This document shows, one piece after another, positions 8,019 through 17,092 of a DNA stretch of 64,000 bases. A program made the position numbers and the translations under genes. The first letter of the stretch is position 1. Every line of letters starts with the position of its first letter. This stretch comes from an uncultured Clostridia bacterium (GTDB lineage Bacteria > Bacillota > Clostridia > JAAYHZ01). The notes beneath the pieces are model-generated. The model saw only the letters and a list, made by a program, of their open reading frames with translations. It did no database searches and was not told where the DNA came from. Location of the stretch: contig CALCRE010000293.1 in NCBI GenBank assembly GCA_937894465.1, positions 1 through 64,000 on the forward strand, given 5' to 3'.

Positions 8019-9164
8019 ATGGAGCATAAAAAATTACGGTTAGGGATCGTCGGGTTAGGGCACAGGGCCATTCATTTGATGAAACTGTATAAAGCTCACC
8101 CTAATTGGACCATCGTGGCTCTTTGCGATAAGGCTAAGCCTTTGGTGGAGTCAGCAGCGGCAATATTAGGCCAACCGGATGTGAAGTGCTTCACATCCTA
8201 TAACCAAATGGTAGCTTCCGTTCCCATGGATGCTTTATTCATCGCCATTGATCCGAATATACAAGCCGAAATGGCATGTGATGCCATGAAACGAGGACTT
8301 CATGTCACAACTGAAGTTCCGGCTGCCTACACCATTGCCCAATGCAGGGAGTTGGTGGACACCGTTGAGAAAACCGGCGTCAAATATCAATTGTGTGAAC
8401 AGACAAGATACTGGGGATTTATTCAACAATGGAGGGCAATGGCCCAAAGAGGGGATTTTGGAAAAATTCTCTTTATGGAAGGCGAATACCTGCATTATGA
8501 AAAATATTGGAACTTCTGGGTGGATCCTGCATCCGGTGAATTATTCTCCGGAGCAAAGCCTCCTGTCGGTAGAAATACCGTTCCAACATGGAGGAACACC
8601 ACATTCAACCACCCTATCTATTATTTGCCCCATGAACTGAGCCCCTTGCTCAGTATCATCGATGACAGAGTGACAAAGGTCTCTTGTATGGGAACACGTC
8701 CGGAGAGTTACCATACTGAAGGCCTCCCTGCAAGAGATATGGAAGTGGCATTGATGCACACGGCAAAAGACACTGTGATGAGGTTGGCGGTGGGTTTTAC
8801 CTCTCCCCATGCACCTAGAAGCAAAATCGCCGCCCATTGGTACCAAGTAATGGGTACCGAATGTACTGTGGAATGGGCTCGAACGAACAAAGATAAACCT
8901 AAGATGTGGAGTGCCACAGATGGTCAGTGGCAGGATATGGACTGGTCTCCCGAAGTACGTGAGTCGGATGAGTTTATAAAAACCAGCGGACACGGAGGTG
9001 CAGATTGGTGGCCGGTTGACAGCTTTGCAAAAGCCATCCTATACGATGCACCGGTTCCCATGGATGTGTATAAAGCAGTCGAAACCGCCGCACCTGCCAT
9101 ATTGGCAGCAGAGTCCTCCGAAAAGGGAGGCATCATGCTGGAAGTACCGGATTTTAGATCTTGA
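8019..9164 (+). CDS. Gfo/Idh/MocA-family protein with GH109-like features
   Basis: 381 residues, preceded by GGGAGG. The N-terminus is a Rossmann NAD(P) fold (LGIVGLGHRAIHL, residues 8-20). At residues 99-103 the family's usual EKP motif is EVPAA, without the catalytic lysine of ordinary dehydrogenases. It continues YTIAQCRELVD and has YYLPHELSP (His205) and a late HGGADWW segment followed by a PVPMDVYKAVE stretch. These fit the GH109 group, which hydrolyses glycosides by an NAD-dependent redox mechanism and was first described for alpha-N-acetylgalactosaminidase (family knowledge). The call to GH109-like is from memory of motifs, not from a search. No signal peptide, so it would act on imported oligosaccharides. 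Confidence 0.85.
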   Translation: MEHKKLRLGIVGLGHRAIHLMKLYKAHPNWTIVALCDKAKPLVESAAAILGQPDVKCFTSYNQMVASVPMDALFIAIDPNIQAEMACDAMKRGLHVTTEVPAAYTIAQCRELVDTVEKTGVKYQLCEQTRYWGFIQQWRAMAQRGDFGKILFMEGEYLHYEKYWNFWVDPASGELFSGAKPPVGRNTVPTWRNTTFNHPIYYLPHELSPLLSIIDDRVTKVSCMGTRPESYHTEGLPARDMEVALMHTAKDTVMRLAVGFTSPHAPRSKIAAHWYQVMGTECTVEWARTNKDKPKMWSATDGQWQDMDWSPEVRESDEFIKTSGHGGADWWPVDSFAKAILYDAPVPMDVYKAVETAAPAILAAESSEKGGIMLEVPDFRS

Positions 9165-9186
9165 TTTTAAAAGAAGGATGTGTTAT

Positions 9187-10194
9187 ATGAATCAAAAATA
9201 TAGTTGGACTGCAATGAATTTAAATGCACCTTTTGCACCGAGGGATGGAGCCGGACTTTTATCATTCAAAGGAAAGATGTGGCTTTTGGGAGGATGGAAC
9301 CCTAGGGATAAAAAGAATTTTCCCATGACATGCAATTCCGAGGTATGGTCTTCCATCGACGGTGTAACTTGGAACCTGGAGCTTTTGCAAGCTCCTTGGG
9401 AAGGCCGGCACACCGCAGGATATGCTGTACATGCAGGAAAGATGTGGATTGTGGGAGGAGACTGCATCCAAGGCCGTTATCAGCCGGATGTTTGGTCTTC
9501 GGAAAACGGAACGGACTGGGAATTGATAACCGACAACGCTCCTTGGGGACAAAGAGCATTGCATCACACTGTTGCATTCAAAGACAAAATTTGGGTGATG
9601 GGAGGTCAAACGGTACCGGGGTTTGTTGCCAGTGAACCGAGAACCATCTATTACAATGATGTATGGAACTCCAAGGACGGGAAACATTGGGATTTAGTGA
9701 CCGAACATGCCCCATGGGAACCTAGAGGGATGATTGGAAACAGCGCAGTGTTCAAAGATCGCATGTGGTTACTCGGGGGAGGCACATATGACACACCGGA
9801 ATTTCCCGTCAGGAAATATTTTAATGATGTGTGGAGCTCTGCCGATGGCCTTAATTGGGAATTGCATACACAAAACAGCCCTTGGAAAGCGAGACAGTAT
9901 CATGAAATAGCTGCATATGACGGTCACATATGGGTAATGGAAGGTTTCGACGGGGTTTTTGAGATTCAATTACCGGATGGGAGCAGAAAAAAGAAAAATC
10001 CGGATGGGAGTGGTAATATCAAGGATGTTTGGTACTCTTACGACGGTGTAAACTGGCATGAATTGCCCAATACACCATGGTTGCCCAGACATGCGGCCAG
10101 TGTTACTGTTCATGACAATGCATTATGGATGGTAGCCGGAAACAATATGACCCCGGATGTGTGGAAGTTAGAAGCAAAAACCGTTGCAAGATAG
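9187..10194 (+). CDS. Kelch-like beta-propeller protein
   Basis: 335 residues from ATG 9187, with AAGGA 8 bases upstream. The frame is open further back but that part overlaps the preceding gene. Five to six degenerate repeats of about 55-60 residues each carry VWSS-x-DG-x-xW, an APW-x-xR segment and a WxxGG beta-hairpin, as in bacterial Kelch proteins such as the N-acetylneuraminate mutarotase NanM. No signal peptide is present, whereas NanM-type proteins are usually exported. It lies 22 bases after the GH109-like gene. It is a candidate sugar epimerase, mutarotase or lyase; the exact activity cannot be read from sequence. Confidence 0.8.
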   Translation: MNQKYSWTAMNLNAPFAPRDGAGLLSFKGKMWLLGGWNPRDKKNFPMTCNSEVWSSIDGVTWNLELLQAPWEGRHTAGYAVHAGKMWIVGGDCIQGRYQPDVWSSENGTDWELITDNAPWGQRALHHTVAFKDKIWVMGGQTVPGFVASEPRTIYYNDVWNSKDGKHWDLVTEHAPWEPRGMIGNSAVFKDRMWLLGGGTYDTPEFPVRKYFNDVWSSADGLNWELHTQNSPWKARQYHEIAAYDGHIWVMEGFDGVFEIQLPDGSRKKKNPDGSGNIKDVWYSYDGVNWHELPNTPWLPRHAASVTVHDNALWMVAGNNMTPDVWKLEAKTVAR

Positions 10195-10246
10195 GGATTT
10201 ACTTGTTTTTATCAAAAATTGGATTATGTAAACTTCCTAAAAACTA

Positions 10247-10275
10247 TTTACATTCTTACGTAGTTGTTATATATT
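10247..10275 (+). promoter_or_regulatory. Predicted promoter of the ABC transporter operon
   Basis: TTTACA at 10247-10252, a 17-base spacer and TATATT at 10270-10275, about 55 bases before the ATG of the binding-protein gene. It would allow the transporter to be expressed separately from the upstream enzymes. Confidence 0.5.
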
Positions 10276-10334
10276 TAAAATAGCAACATTTTATAAAAAA
10301 ATCAATATTTTAAATTGATTGAAGGAGGAAAAGT

Positions 10335-12326
10335 ATGAGAAAAAGATCATTGATTGCGCTCTTGATTGTTGTTGTTATGATGACTGTTATGTTGTCGAGT
10401 TGCGAATCTTACAACCCGACTTACGACACTTTAGTTATTGCAACACAAACATTTGAAGGAAAGTTTAATCCCTTCTATGCAGAAAGCGCATACGACATGC
10501 AGGTTCTTGACCAAATATTCGTCAACCCGCAAATTGTGAACAAGGACAACGCTTTGGAGGACTGGGCAGGTTCCATTGATTACAAGGAAATTACCGCACC
10601 GGACGGTCATACCCAAGTCGAGTACACCGTAAAGGTGAAAAAAGGTATGAAATTTACCGACGGAGAACCTGTAACCATTGACGACCTTATCTATTCCTAT
10701 TATGTGTATGCAGACCCGTCCTACACAGGACCGTCAAGCACATTCTACACCGAAGACATCGTCGGTTTAAAGGAATACTATTATGACGACCCGAACTATT
10801 CCTCTATCATAGAAGGATATGCACAAACTGTCATAGATAAGTACAGCCAGGGCACCATTTCCAAAGAAGACTTTATTACATACCTGATTGAAACAGGTTT
10901 GGACGGCTGGTGGAATGGAAAACCGGATTCACAAATCGCAGAAAACTACACATGGTCTGATTACATCAAAGACGAAGGCTTTGAAGAACAACTTAAGAAA
11001 ATCGACGCAAAAAATGCAGATCAAATGTTAGCTTTACTGGCTGATGTTGAATACACCAATTATGGAGAGTATTACGATCCGGCTCCTTGGTGGGAAGCAA
11101 AGCTTGCAGAAGATTATATCGCAGGCAACTTGGCTGACGGCATTACAGTTGAAACCATTTCCGGTATTACGAAAGTTGATGAATATACCTGTAAAGTTTT
11201 ATATGATTCCGTTAATATCTACGGTGACCGTGCCATCAACGCACCTATAGTTCCTTCTCACTACTACGGATCCTTCTCAAAAGGTAATGCGGAAGCAGTG
11301 GTAAGTATTAATATGGATCAACCGATGGGTTCCGGTCCGTACATTTGGGGCGGATTCTCCGATAATATTGTCACAGCTACGGCAAACGACAGTTACTTCC
11401 AAGGAAAACCGTATATCAAGACGGTTAAATGGCAAGTATACAGTGATGACGATATATATGCAGCATTTGTTGCAGGAGACATCGACATTGCTAACCCCAC
11501 ATTGAACAGAGAAAAATTACAAGAATACATCGATGCAGAATTGCATTATGACCTCGTTGACAACAACGGATACGGTTATTTAGCAATTAATGCGAAAAAT
11601 GTTGACAAACAAGTTAGACAAGGATTCATGCATTTATTGAACCGTGCTCCTTCTGTTGAAGGATATTACGGAACAATGGCTCAATTAATCGAGCGTCCTA
11701 TGACCACCACATTAGCTGAATATCCGGACGATGCAGAGGAATACTATGGATATGATCCTGCCAAAGCACTTGAAAAATTCAAGGCTGCCGGTTACGAACA
11801 AAAAGATGGCAAGCTGGTGAAAAACAATCAACAACTGGTGCTTAATGTTTACATCGGTGGAGACGGCGTCGGTGATCACCCGGGTTACGCTATGTTGACA
11901 CAAGCTGAAAATGACTTGGCTGCAATGGGCGGCGAACTCATTATCAATGACGTTCAATTCTCAGTGTTGCAAAGTGCAATGAACAGCGGCGAAGCTGATA
12001 TGTTCGTTCTTGCTTGGGGTACGGATACAACCTGTGACCAAAGAACAACCTATATGACCGGTGGAGGACAAAATCGTACTAACATTAGCAACAAAGAACT
12101 CGATGGCTTGCTTGAAGAAGTTGTTGTAACCATGGATTTGAAAGAAAGATCCGAAAAGGTAGCAAGAGCTTTGGATATCGTCATGGAGGAAGCTGTTGAA
12201 ATGCCTCTTTATCAGAGAAAGAACGGCTATGTCTATAATCCTGTTACTGTAGACATTTCAACATTACCTGAAACAACAACATATTGGAACTACGAAAGAG
12301 TTCTGTATAAATTAAAACTCAACTAA
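10335..12326 (+). CDS. Family-5 solute-binding lipoprotein of an Opp/Dpp-type ABC transporter
   Basis: 663 residues, GAAGGAGG upstream. A lipoprotein signal (MRKRSLIALL..., lipobox LSSC) anchors it outside the membrane at about Cys23. The mature part shows the family-5 pattern: FNPFYAES, GMKFTDGEPVTIDDLIYSY near residue 110, FVAGDIDIANP, and a long C-terminal lobe. It is longer than typical OppA/DppA (500-550 residues), with an extra acidic region around residues 150-270. Family 5 proteins bind oligopeptides, nickel or, in several cases, oligosaccharides. The surrounding carbohydrate genes favour an oligosaccharide ligand here (inference). A strong hairpin follows the stop codon, the usual arrangement that keeps binding-protein mRNA in excess. 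Confidence 0.93.
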   Translation: MRKRSLIALLIVVVMMTVMLSSCESYNPTYDTLVIATQTFEGKFNPFYAESAYDMQVLDQIFVNPQIVNKDNALEDWAGSIDYKEITAPDGHTQVEYTVKVKKGMKFTDGEPVTIDDLIYSYYVYADPSYTGPSSTFYTEDIVGLKEYYYDDPNYSSIIEGYAQTVIDKYSQGTISKEDFITYLIETGLDGWWNGKPDSQIAENYTWSDYIKDEGFEEQLKKIDAKNADQMLALLADVEYTNYGEYYDPAPWWEAKLAEDYIAGNLADGITVETISGITKVDEYTCKVLYDSVNIYGDRAINAPIVPSHYYGSFSKGNAEAVVSINMDQPMGSGPYIWGGFSDNIVTATANDSYFQGKPYIKTVKWQVYSDDDIYAAFVAGDIDIANPTLNREKLQEYIDAELHYDLVDNNGYGYLAINAKNVDKQVRQGFMHLLNRAPSVEGYYGTMAQLIERPMTTTLAEYPDDAEEYYGYDPAKALEKFKAAGYEQKDGKLVKNNQQLVLNVYIGGDGVGDHPGYAMLTQAENDLAAMGGELIINDVQFSVLQSAMNSGEADMFVLAWGTDTTCDQRTTYMTGGGQNRTNISNKELDGLLEEVVVTMDLKERSEKVARALDIVMEEAVEMPLYQRKNGYVYNPVTVDISTLPETTTYWNYERVLYKLKLN

Positions 12327-12347
12327 AAGAAAATTTTAATAAACTAA

Positions 12348-12380
12348 AATCTCTCCGTTGTGAACAACAACGGAGAGATT
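12348..12380 (+). terminator. Strong intercistronic hairpin after the binding-protein gene
   Basis: A perfect 14-bp stem (12348-12361 with 12367-12380) and a GAACA loop, followed by TATTATAT rather than a clean U-run. It is probably a partial terminator or an mRNA-stabilising structure between the binding protein and the permeases. Confidence 0.8.
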
Positions 12381-12395
12381 TATTATATCTAATTT

Positions 12396-12409
12396 TAACC
12401 GGTAAAATT
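12396..12409. promoter_or_regulatory. Second copy of the 14-mer TAACCGGTAAAATT
   Basis: Identical to 4163-4176. With the preceding TTT it forms an imperfect palindrome around CCGG (TTTTAACCGGTAAAA). Its presence in two intergenic regions of the same locus makes it a candidate operator for a local regulator that lies outside the window. Confidence 0.3.
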
Positions 12410-12503
12410 AACTAACTAATATACAACGACAATGCCGGTTGACAACGAGATGATAACCATCTCTATACCATTTAATATTACTTCAAAGGGAAGGGAAGAA
12501 AAA

Positions 12504-13481
12504 ATGAAACAATACATTATCAAAAGGGTGATGATCAGTTTCATAGTATTAATCGGCGTTTCAATAATGCTATTTTCTATTACCAGACTTATGCCGTCTG
12601 ATTTTGTCGATTTATCAACCGCTAATAACTTGAAGATTACAGAGGAACAAAAAGAGCATTTACGGGAATTATACGGTTTGAATACAGGAATTGTTGAAGG
12701 TTATTTTTCATGGCTTGGAAACGTTTTAAGAGGTAACTTAGGTGTTTCCTTATACTATAAGAGACCTGTCACAGAATTGATTAAAGAATATGCGCCTGTT
12801 ACTTTTTCAGTCGCAATTATTGCATTGATATTAGAATTGCTTATAGCCATACCTTTAGGTATCTTAGCCGCTACAAAACAATACACGAAGGTTGACTATA
12901 TGATTACAACTATAGCATTTATGGGTATATCATTACCTATATTCTTTTTTGCTGTTATATTAAAGCGAATATTCGGCCCATTGGGTTTAAATATCCTGCC
13001 TGTAGCAGGAATGCTGAATGCCCGTGTCACTTACACAGGATTTTCATTTGCTAAATTAATGGATTATGGACGACATTTGATTCTGCCAATCAGCTGCTTT
13101 GTCATTACCAGCGTAGGCGGTTTGTTACGCTATACCCGCACCAATATGCTGGAGGTTCTTAATTCAGATTATGTAAGAACCGCTCGTGCAAAGGGTTTGC
13201 CGGAGAAAAAGGTCATAGGAAAACACGCTTTTAGAAACACATTGATCCCCATTGTTACCATGGTGGGTGGTATGCTACCGGGTTTGTTTTCCGGTGCCGC
13301 TATCACAGAAGGTTTGTTTTCAATCGAAGGATTAGGGCAAATGGCATTAACCGCTTCTTACCAAGCGGATATTCCATACCTTATGGGATTTAATATGTTT
13401 CTTGCAGTTATGACGCTGATCGGCACATTATTATCTGACATTCTTTACGCTGTCGTAGACCCGCGTATTCGATACAGTTAG
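12504..13481 (+). CDS. ABC transporter permease, OppB/DppB type
   Basis: 325 residues from ATG 12504, chosen because GGGAAGGGAAG lies just upstream; a longer frame from 12432 lacks such a site. The N-terminus MKQYIIKRVMISFIVLIGVS is the usual first helix of this family. Six membrane segments are evident, plus the cytoplasmic coupling motif with DYVRTARAKGLPEKKV, which contacts the ATPase. It ends in the common DPRIRYS. It pairs with the DppC-type permease 11 bases downstream to import what the binding protein captures. Confidence 0.95.
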   Translation: MKQYIIKRVMISFIVLIGVSIMLFSITRLMPSDFVDLSTANNLKITEEQKEHLRELYGLNTGIVEGYFSWLGNVLRGNLGVSLYYKRPVTELIKEYAPVTFSVAIIALILELLIAIPLGILAATKQYTKVDYMITTIAFMGISLPIFFFAVILKRIFGPLGLNILPVAGMLNARVTYTGFSFAKLMDYGRHLILPISCFVITSVGGLLRYTRTNMLEVLNSDYVRTARAKGLPEKKVIGKHAFRNTLIPIVTMVGGMLPGLFSGAAITEGLFSIEGLGQMALTASYQADIPYLMGFNMFLAVMTLIGTLLSDILYAVVDPRIRYS

Positions 13482-13492
13482 GAGGCGATTTC

Positions 13493-14815
13493 ATGCAAGA
13501 TAACAACAATAACTATAACGAGGGTAATGACCAGCTGGAGAAAAACAGGGTGTTTTTATCACCGGGGCAATTAGTCATGAGACGATTTATAAGGAATAAG
13601 GCAGCGGTGTTAGGAATCACTGTTCTTATTGCAATGATTCTGTTTTGCTTTATTGGACCCCTTTTAATGCCCTACACCGAAACCGAGCTATTTTATATGG
13701 CCAAGGAACAATATACCATGATCACCGATCAAGGTTCTGTCATTAGTTTTATCAAAGAAATAGACGACAGTTATTCCTACTATGGAGAAAAAACATATGG
13801 AAAAATGAAGACCAGATCTCCTTTTGCGGAAACAACCAAAGGTGCTTTGTCATCTATAGAAGACCGTGATTTGTCATCCATCACATCCAAAAAAGGAGAT
13901 GTAAAATATTATATAAGCTTTATAAACGGTGTTAAAAAGAGCGAACAAGCCGTTGTTGCTTTCTATGAAGACGGGACAACCGCATTGAATGTGTTAACCG
14001 ATTCCGGTTATGTAACCATAAATGGATCTTGGGAATATCACTTGATGGAAGAAATTCGCATGACCGATCCCCGCATCGTTAATTCGATATTGTATGTAAA
14101 GGCACCTCCTTCTAAAAACCACCTTTTAGGTACCGACCAAGGAGGCCGGGACATGCTGACAAGACTTATGTACGGCGGTAGGGTTTCCTTGCTGGTGGGT
14201 TTGTGCGTTGTCATCGTGGAATTATTAATCGGTGTGACTTTAGGAGGTATCGCCGGATATTACGGTGGAAAAATCGATATGATCATCATGAGGATGGTTG
14301 AAATATTCTACGCCATCCCCTTCATTCCATTGATGCTTATCATATCTTCCATCATGTTGCAATTACGAATATCGCCTGCTAATAAGATCTATTATATTAT
14401 GATTGTAATGGGGGTCCTGTATTGGGCCAGCGTTGCGAGAATGATACGCGGGCAGATTCTATCTTTACGGGAAATGGAGTATATGCAAGCCGCAGAAGCT
14501 TTAGGATTAAGAACATCCCGTAAGATATTCAAACACTTGATACCCAACGTCATGCCGTTGATTATTGTTATGGCTACCATGGATTTGGGAAGTATTATTT
14601 TAACCGAGTCCACAATGAGTTTCTTGGGTGTTGGTGTAGCCGCACCTTATGCATCATGGGGAAATATGGTCAGTGCCGTAACAACATCCACCGTCATGAA
14701 AAACAATCCTTGGATTTGGATTCCACCCGGAATATGTATCTTGGTCACTGTTTTAGCATTTAACTTTGTCGGAGACGGTTTGCGAGATGCATTCGATCCC
14801 AAGATGAAACGATAG
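13493..14815 (+). CDS. ABC transporter permease, OppC/DppC type, with a large extracytoplasmic insert
   Basis: 440 residues, preceded by AGGAGG. The N-terminal tail precedes the first membrane helix (AAVLGITVLIAMILFCFIGP, about residues 35-55). Normally about 70 residues follow before LLGTDQGGRDML; here that motif is at about residue 215, so roughly 90-100 extra residues lie outside the membrane. Five further helices follow, with the coupling segment EYMQAAEALGLRTSRKIF. Family members are about 300 residues long, so this one is unusually large. The insert could help dock the oversized binding protein (inference). The start overlaps nothing and the ATPase gene follows by 12 bases. Confidence 0.94.
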   Translation: MQDNNNNYNEGNDQLEKNRVFLSPGQLVMRRFIRNKAAVLGITVLIAMILFCFIGPLLMPYTETELFYMAKEQYTMITDQGSVISFIKEIDDSYSYYGEKTYGKMKTRSPFAETTKGALSSIEDRDLSSITSKKGDVKYYISFINGVKKSEQAVVAFYEDGTTALNVLTDSGYVTINGSWEYHLMEEIRMTDPRIVNSILYVKAPPSKNHLLGTDQGGRDMLTRLMYGGRVSLLVGLCVVIVELLIGVTLGGIAGYYGGKIDMIIMRMVEIFYAIPFIPLMLIISSIMLQLRISPANKIYYIMIVMGVLYWASVARMIRGQILSLREMEYMQAAEALGLRTSRKIFKHLIPNVMPLIIVMATMDLGSIILTESTMSFLGVGVAAPYASWGNMVSAVTTSTVMKNNPWIWIPPGICILVTVLAFNFVGDGLRDAFDPKMKR

Positions 14816-14827
14816 GCAGGTGATGAA

Positions 14828-15988
14828 ATGGATAAAAATAAAAATAATACACGATTAAAAGAAATTAAAAAGTTTAACAATATAAAATACCGGGAACACA
14901 CAAAAGCACAAAAGCGCAAGCGTATCCCGGAAAGTGAATATGTAACCACTATGAAAGATCCGAACAACATCTTGGAAATTGATAATCTCAAGACGTATTT
15001 TTATACCGACATCGGAACAGTGAAGGCGGTAGACGGAGTTACATTCGATGTGCCCATCGGAAAAACGGTTGGTGTAGTGGGTGAATCCGGCTGCGGTAAA
15101 AGTGTTACCAGCTTATCCATCATGCGCTTGTTACAGGCCCCTCAAGGGCAAATTTCCGGAGGACAGATACGATTTAATCAAGCATCCCGGAACCGTGCAG
15201 TGGATATTACCAAAATGCCATTACAAGAATTAGAAAAGATCAGAGGTAATGATCTCGCTATGATCTTCCAAGAGCCTATGACTTCATTAAATCCGGTTTT
15301 CACAATCGGAGATCAGATTGACGAGAGTATTCAGTTACACAATCCCAATTTGAATAAAAAGGAAGTGAAGGCTCGTACGATAGAAATGTTAAATTTGGTT
15401 GGTATCGCCAACCCGGAGGGGATTTATAAGAACTATCCACACGAGCTCTCCGGTGGGATGAGGCAACGTGCCATGATTGCCATGGCTTTGTCCTGTGATC
15501 CCCAATTAATCATTGCAGACGAACCTACAACAGCATTAGATGTTACTATACAAGCCCAAATACTGGACTTATTGGTAAACCTAAAAGATAAGATCAACTC
15601 CTCTATCATGTTGATCACCCATGATTTGGGTGTCATAGCCGAAACAGCAGATTTTGTTGTTGTAATGTATGCCGGTAGGATTGTGGAGCAAGGGACTGCG
15701 GAAGAAATCTTTTACAACCCCAGCCATCCTTACACTGTAGGGCTTATGAAATCACGTCCTTCATTAAATGCCAATGAAAAGAGACTGTATTCCATACCGG
15801 GGAATGTGCCGAACCCTATTAACTTACCTAACTTTTGTTATTATAAAAACAGGTGCGAATTTGCCACAGAAAAGTGCGAAGGAAAATATCCGGCATTGTT
15901 CTCATTAAGCGATACACACAAGGTTTGCTGCTATCACCCTATAAAAGGGAATTTTACGTTAGGAGAAGATGATAAAAATGAAGAATAA
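14828..15988 (+). CDS. ABC transporter ATPase, OppD/DppD type
   Basis: 386 residues; AGGTGA lies 6 bases before ATG 14828. A basic N-terminal tail of about 45 residues, rich in Lys and Asn, precedes the conserved domain, which starts at [11 protein letters not shown]. Motifs: Walker [10 protein letters not shown]-loop [12 protein letters not shown], signature LSGGMRQR, Walker [15 protein letters not shown]-loop THDLGV. The C-terminus has the oligopeptide-type domain with paired cysteines ([10 protein letters not shown]). It forms the heterodimeric motor with the next gene, which it overlaps by 11 bases. The tail could be an alternative-start artefact, but no better ribosome binding site exists before Met42. 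Confidence 0.94.
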   Translation: MDKNKNNTRLKEIKKFNNIKYREHTKAQKRKRIPESEYVTTMKDPNNILEIDNLKTYFYTDIGTVKAVDGVTFDVPIGKTVGVVGESGCGKSVTSLSIMRLLQAPQGQISGGQIRFNQASRNRAVDITKMPLQELEKIRGNDLAMIFQEPMTSLNPVFTIGDQIDESIQLHNPNLNKKEVKARTIEMLNLVGIANPEGIYKNYPHELSGGMRQRAMIAMALSCDPQLIIADEPTTALDVTIQAQILDLLVNLKDKINSSIMLITHDLGVIAETADFVVVMYAGRIVEQGTAEEIFYNPSHPYTVGLMKSRPSLNANEKRLYSIPGNVPNPINLPNFCYYKNRCEFATEKCEGKYPALFSLSDTHKVCCYHPIKGNFTLGEDDKNEE

Positions 15989-17012
15989 CAATCTCATAGA
16001 AGTTAGTAACCTCAAAACGTACTTTCCCATCAAGTCCGGTGTATTTCAAAGAACCGTAGGCCACGTTAAAGCAGTGGATGATGTGAGTTTCTCCATTAAA
16101 AGAGGTCAAACATTCGGCTTGGTGGGAGAATCGGGTTGCGGAAAAACCACCATTGGACGTACGTTATTGCGTTTGATACAACCGACGGCCGGCTCCGTTA
16201 TCATAAACGATGTCGACGTGTTTAAATTAAAGTCCGACGAACTCAGGGCAATGCGGAAAAAGATGCAAATCATATTCCAAGACCCTTATTCCTCCTTAAA
16301 TCCCCGTTTACCGGTGGGGGAAATCATCGGTGAAGCGGTACGAGAACATTATTTGCGTAAAGATGGTAGCGGGGAATTACTTTTTGGTGATAACAACACC
16401 GAACTGACGAAGGAAACTTATCGTGATTATGTGCTGCAAGTGATGGATGATTGTGGTCTGCGTCCATATTTCATCGATCGGTATCCACACGAGTTCTCCG
16501 GAGGCCAAAGGCAAAGAATTTGTATTGCTCGTGCATTAGCGTTAAATCCACAACTGATTATTGCGGACGAACCGGTTTCCGCACTGGATGTATCTATCCA
16601 GGCTCAAATTATTAATTTATTGAAAAAGCTTCAGGATGAAAGACAACTGACCTATTTGTTCATTTCTCATGACTTATCGGTGGTGGAATATATATCGGAT
16701 ACGGTAGCAGTGATGTATTTAGGAAATATTGTAGAAATGGCACCTAAGAAAAAACTTTTTGCAAACCCCTTGCATCCTTACTCGGAAGCCTTGCTTTCTG
16801 CCGTACCTTATCCGGATCCGGCAAGACGCCATACAAAAAAGAGGATCATCTTAGAAGGTGATATTCCGTCTCCGGCAAATCCTCCGAAAGGATGCCGGTT
16901 CCACACCAGATGTCCTTATGCAAAGGAAATTTGTGCGGAGCAAGTACCGGAATACAAGGAAGTTGCTCCGGAGCACTTCTGCATGTGTCATAAGGTGAAC
17001 GGTTTGTTTTGA
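15978..17012 (+). CDS. ABC transporter ATPase, OppF/DppF type
   Basis: 344 residues. Two in-frame ATGs occur (15969 and 15978); AGGAG at 15961-15965 leaves 3 bases to the first and 12 to the second, so the second is slightly preferred. Motifs: Walker [10 protein letters not shown]-loop [13 protein letters not shown], signature FSGGQRQR, Walker [15 protein letters not shown]-loop SHDLSVV, and a C-terminal [14 protein letters not shown] cysteine motif typical of oligopeptide/dipeptide ATPases. It is the last gene of the transporter operon and ends 38 bases before a strong bidirectional terminator. Confidence 0.95.
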   Translation: MKNNNLIEVSNLKTYFPIKSGVFQRTVGHVKAVDDVSFSIKRGQTFGLVGESGCGKTTIGRTLLRLIQPTAGSVIINDVDVFKLKSDELRAMRKKMQIIFQDPYSSLNPRLPVGEIIGEAVREHYLRKDGSGELLFGDNNTELTKETYRDYVLQVMDDCGLRPYFIDRYPHEFSGGQRQRICIARALALNPQLIIADEPVSALDVSIQAQIINLLKKLQDERQLTYLFISHDLSVVEYISDTVAVMYLGNIVEMAPKKKLFANPLHPYSEALLSAVPYPDPARRHTKKRIILEGDIPSPANPPKGCRFHTRCPYAKEICAEQVPEYKEVAPEHFCMCHKVNGLF

Positions 17013-17050
17013 CAATAACTAATATCAGAGAATATATAAAATCATGGTGT

Positions 17051-17078
17051 AAAAAGGAGATCCAAAGATCTCCTTTTT
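17051..17078. terminator. Bidirectional terminator between the transporter and lyase genes
   Basis: A 12-bp perfect stem (AAAAAGGAGATC / GATCTCCTTTTT) with a CAAA loop. A-run and T-run flanks make it work in both directions between the convergent ATPase and heparinase-like genes. Confidence 0.9.
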
Positions 17079-17092
17079 GTTGCCTAACAAAC

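Noticed and set aside
8541..8993. A 150-codon minus-strand frame within the GH109-like gene
   Set aside because: Shadow of a clearly conserved gene; Cys/His-rich, no domain pattern.
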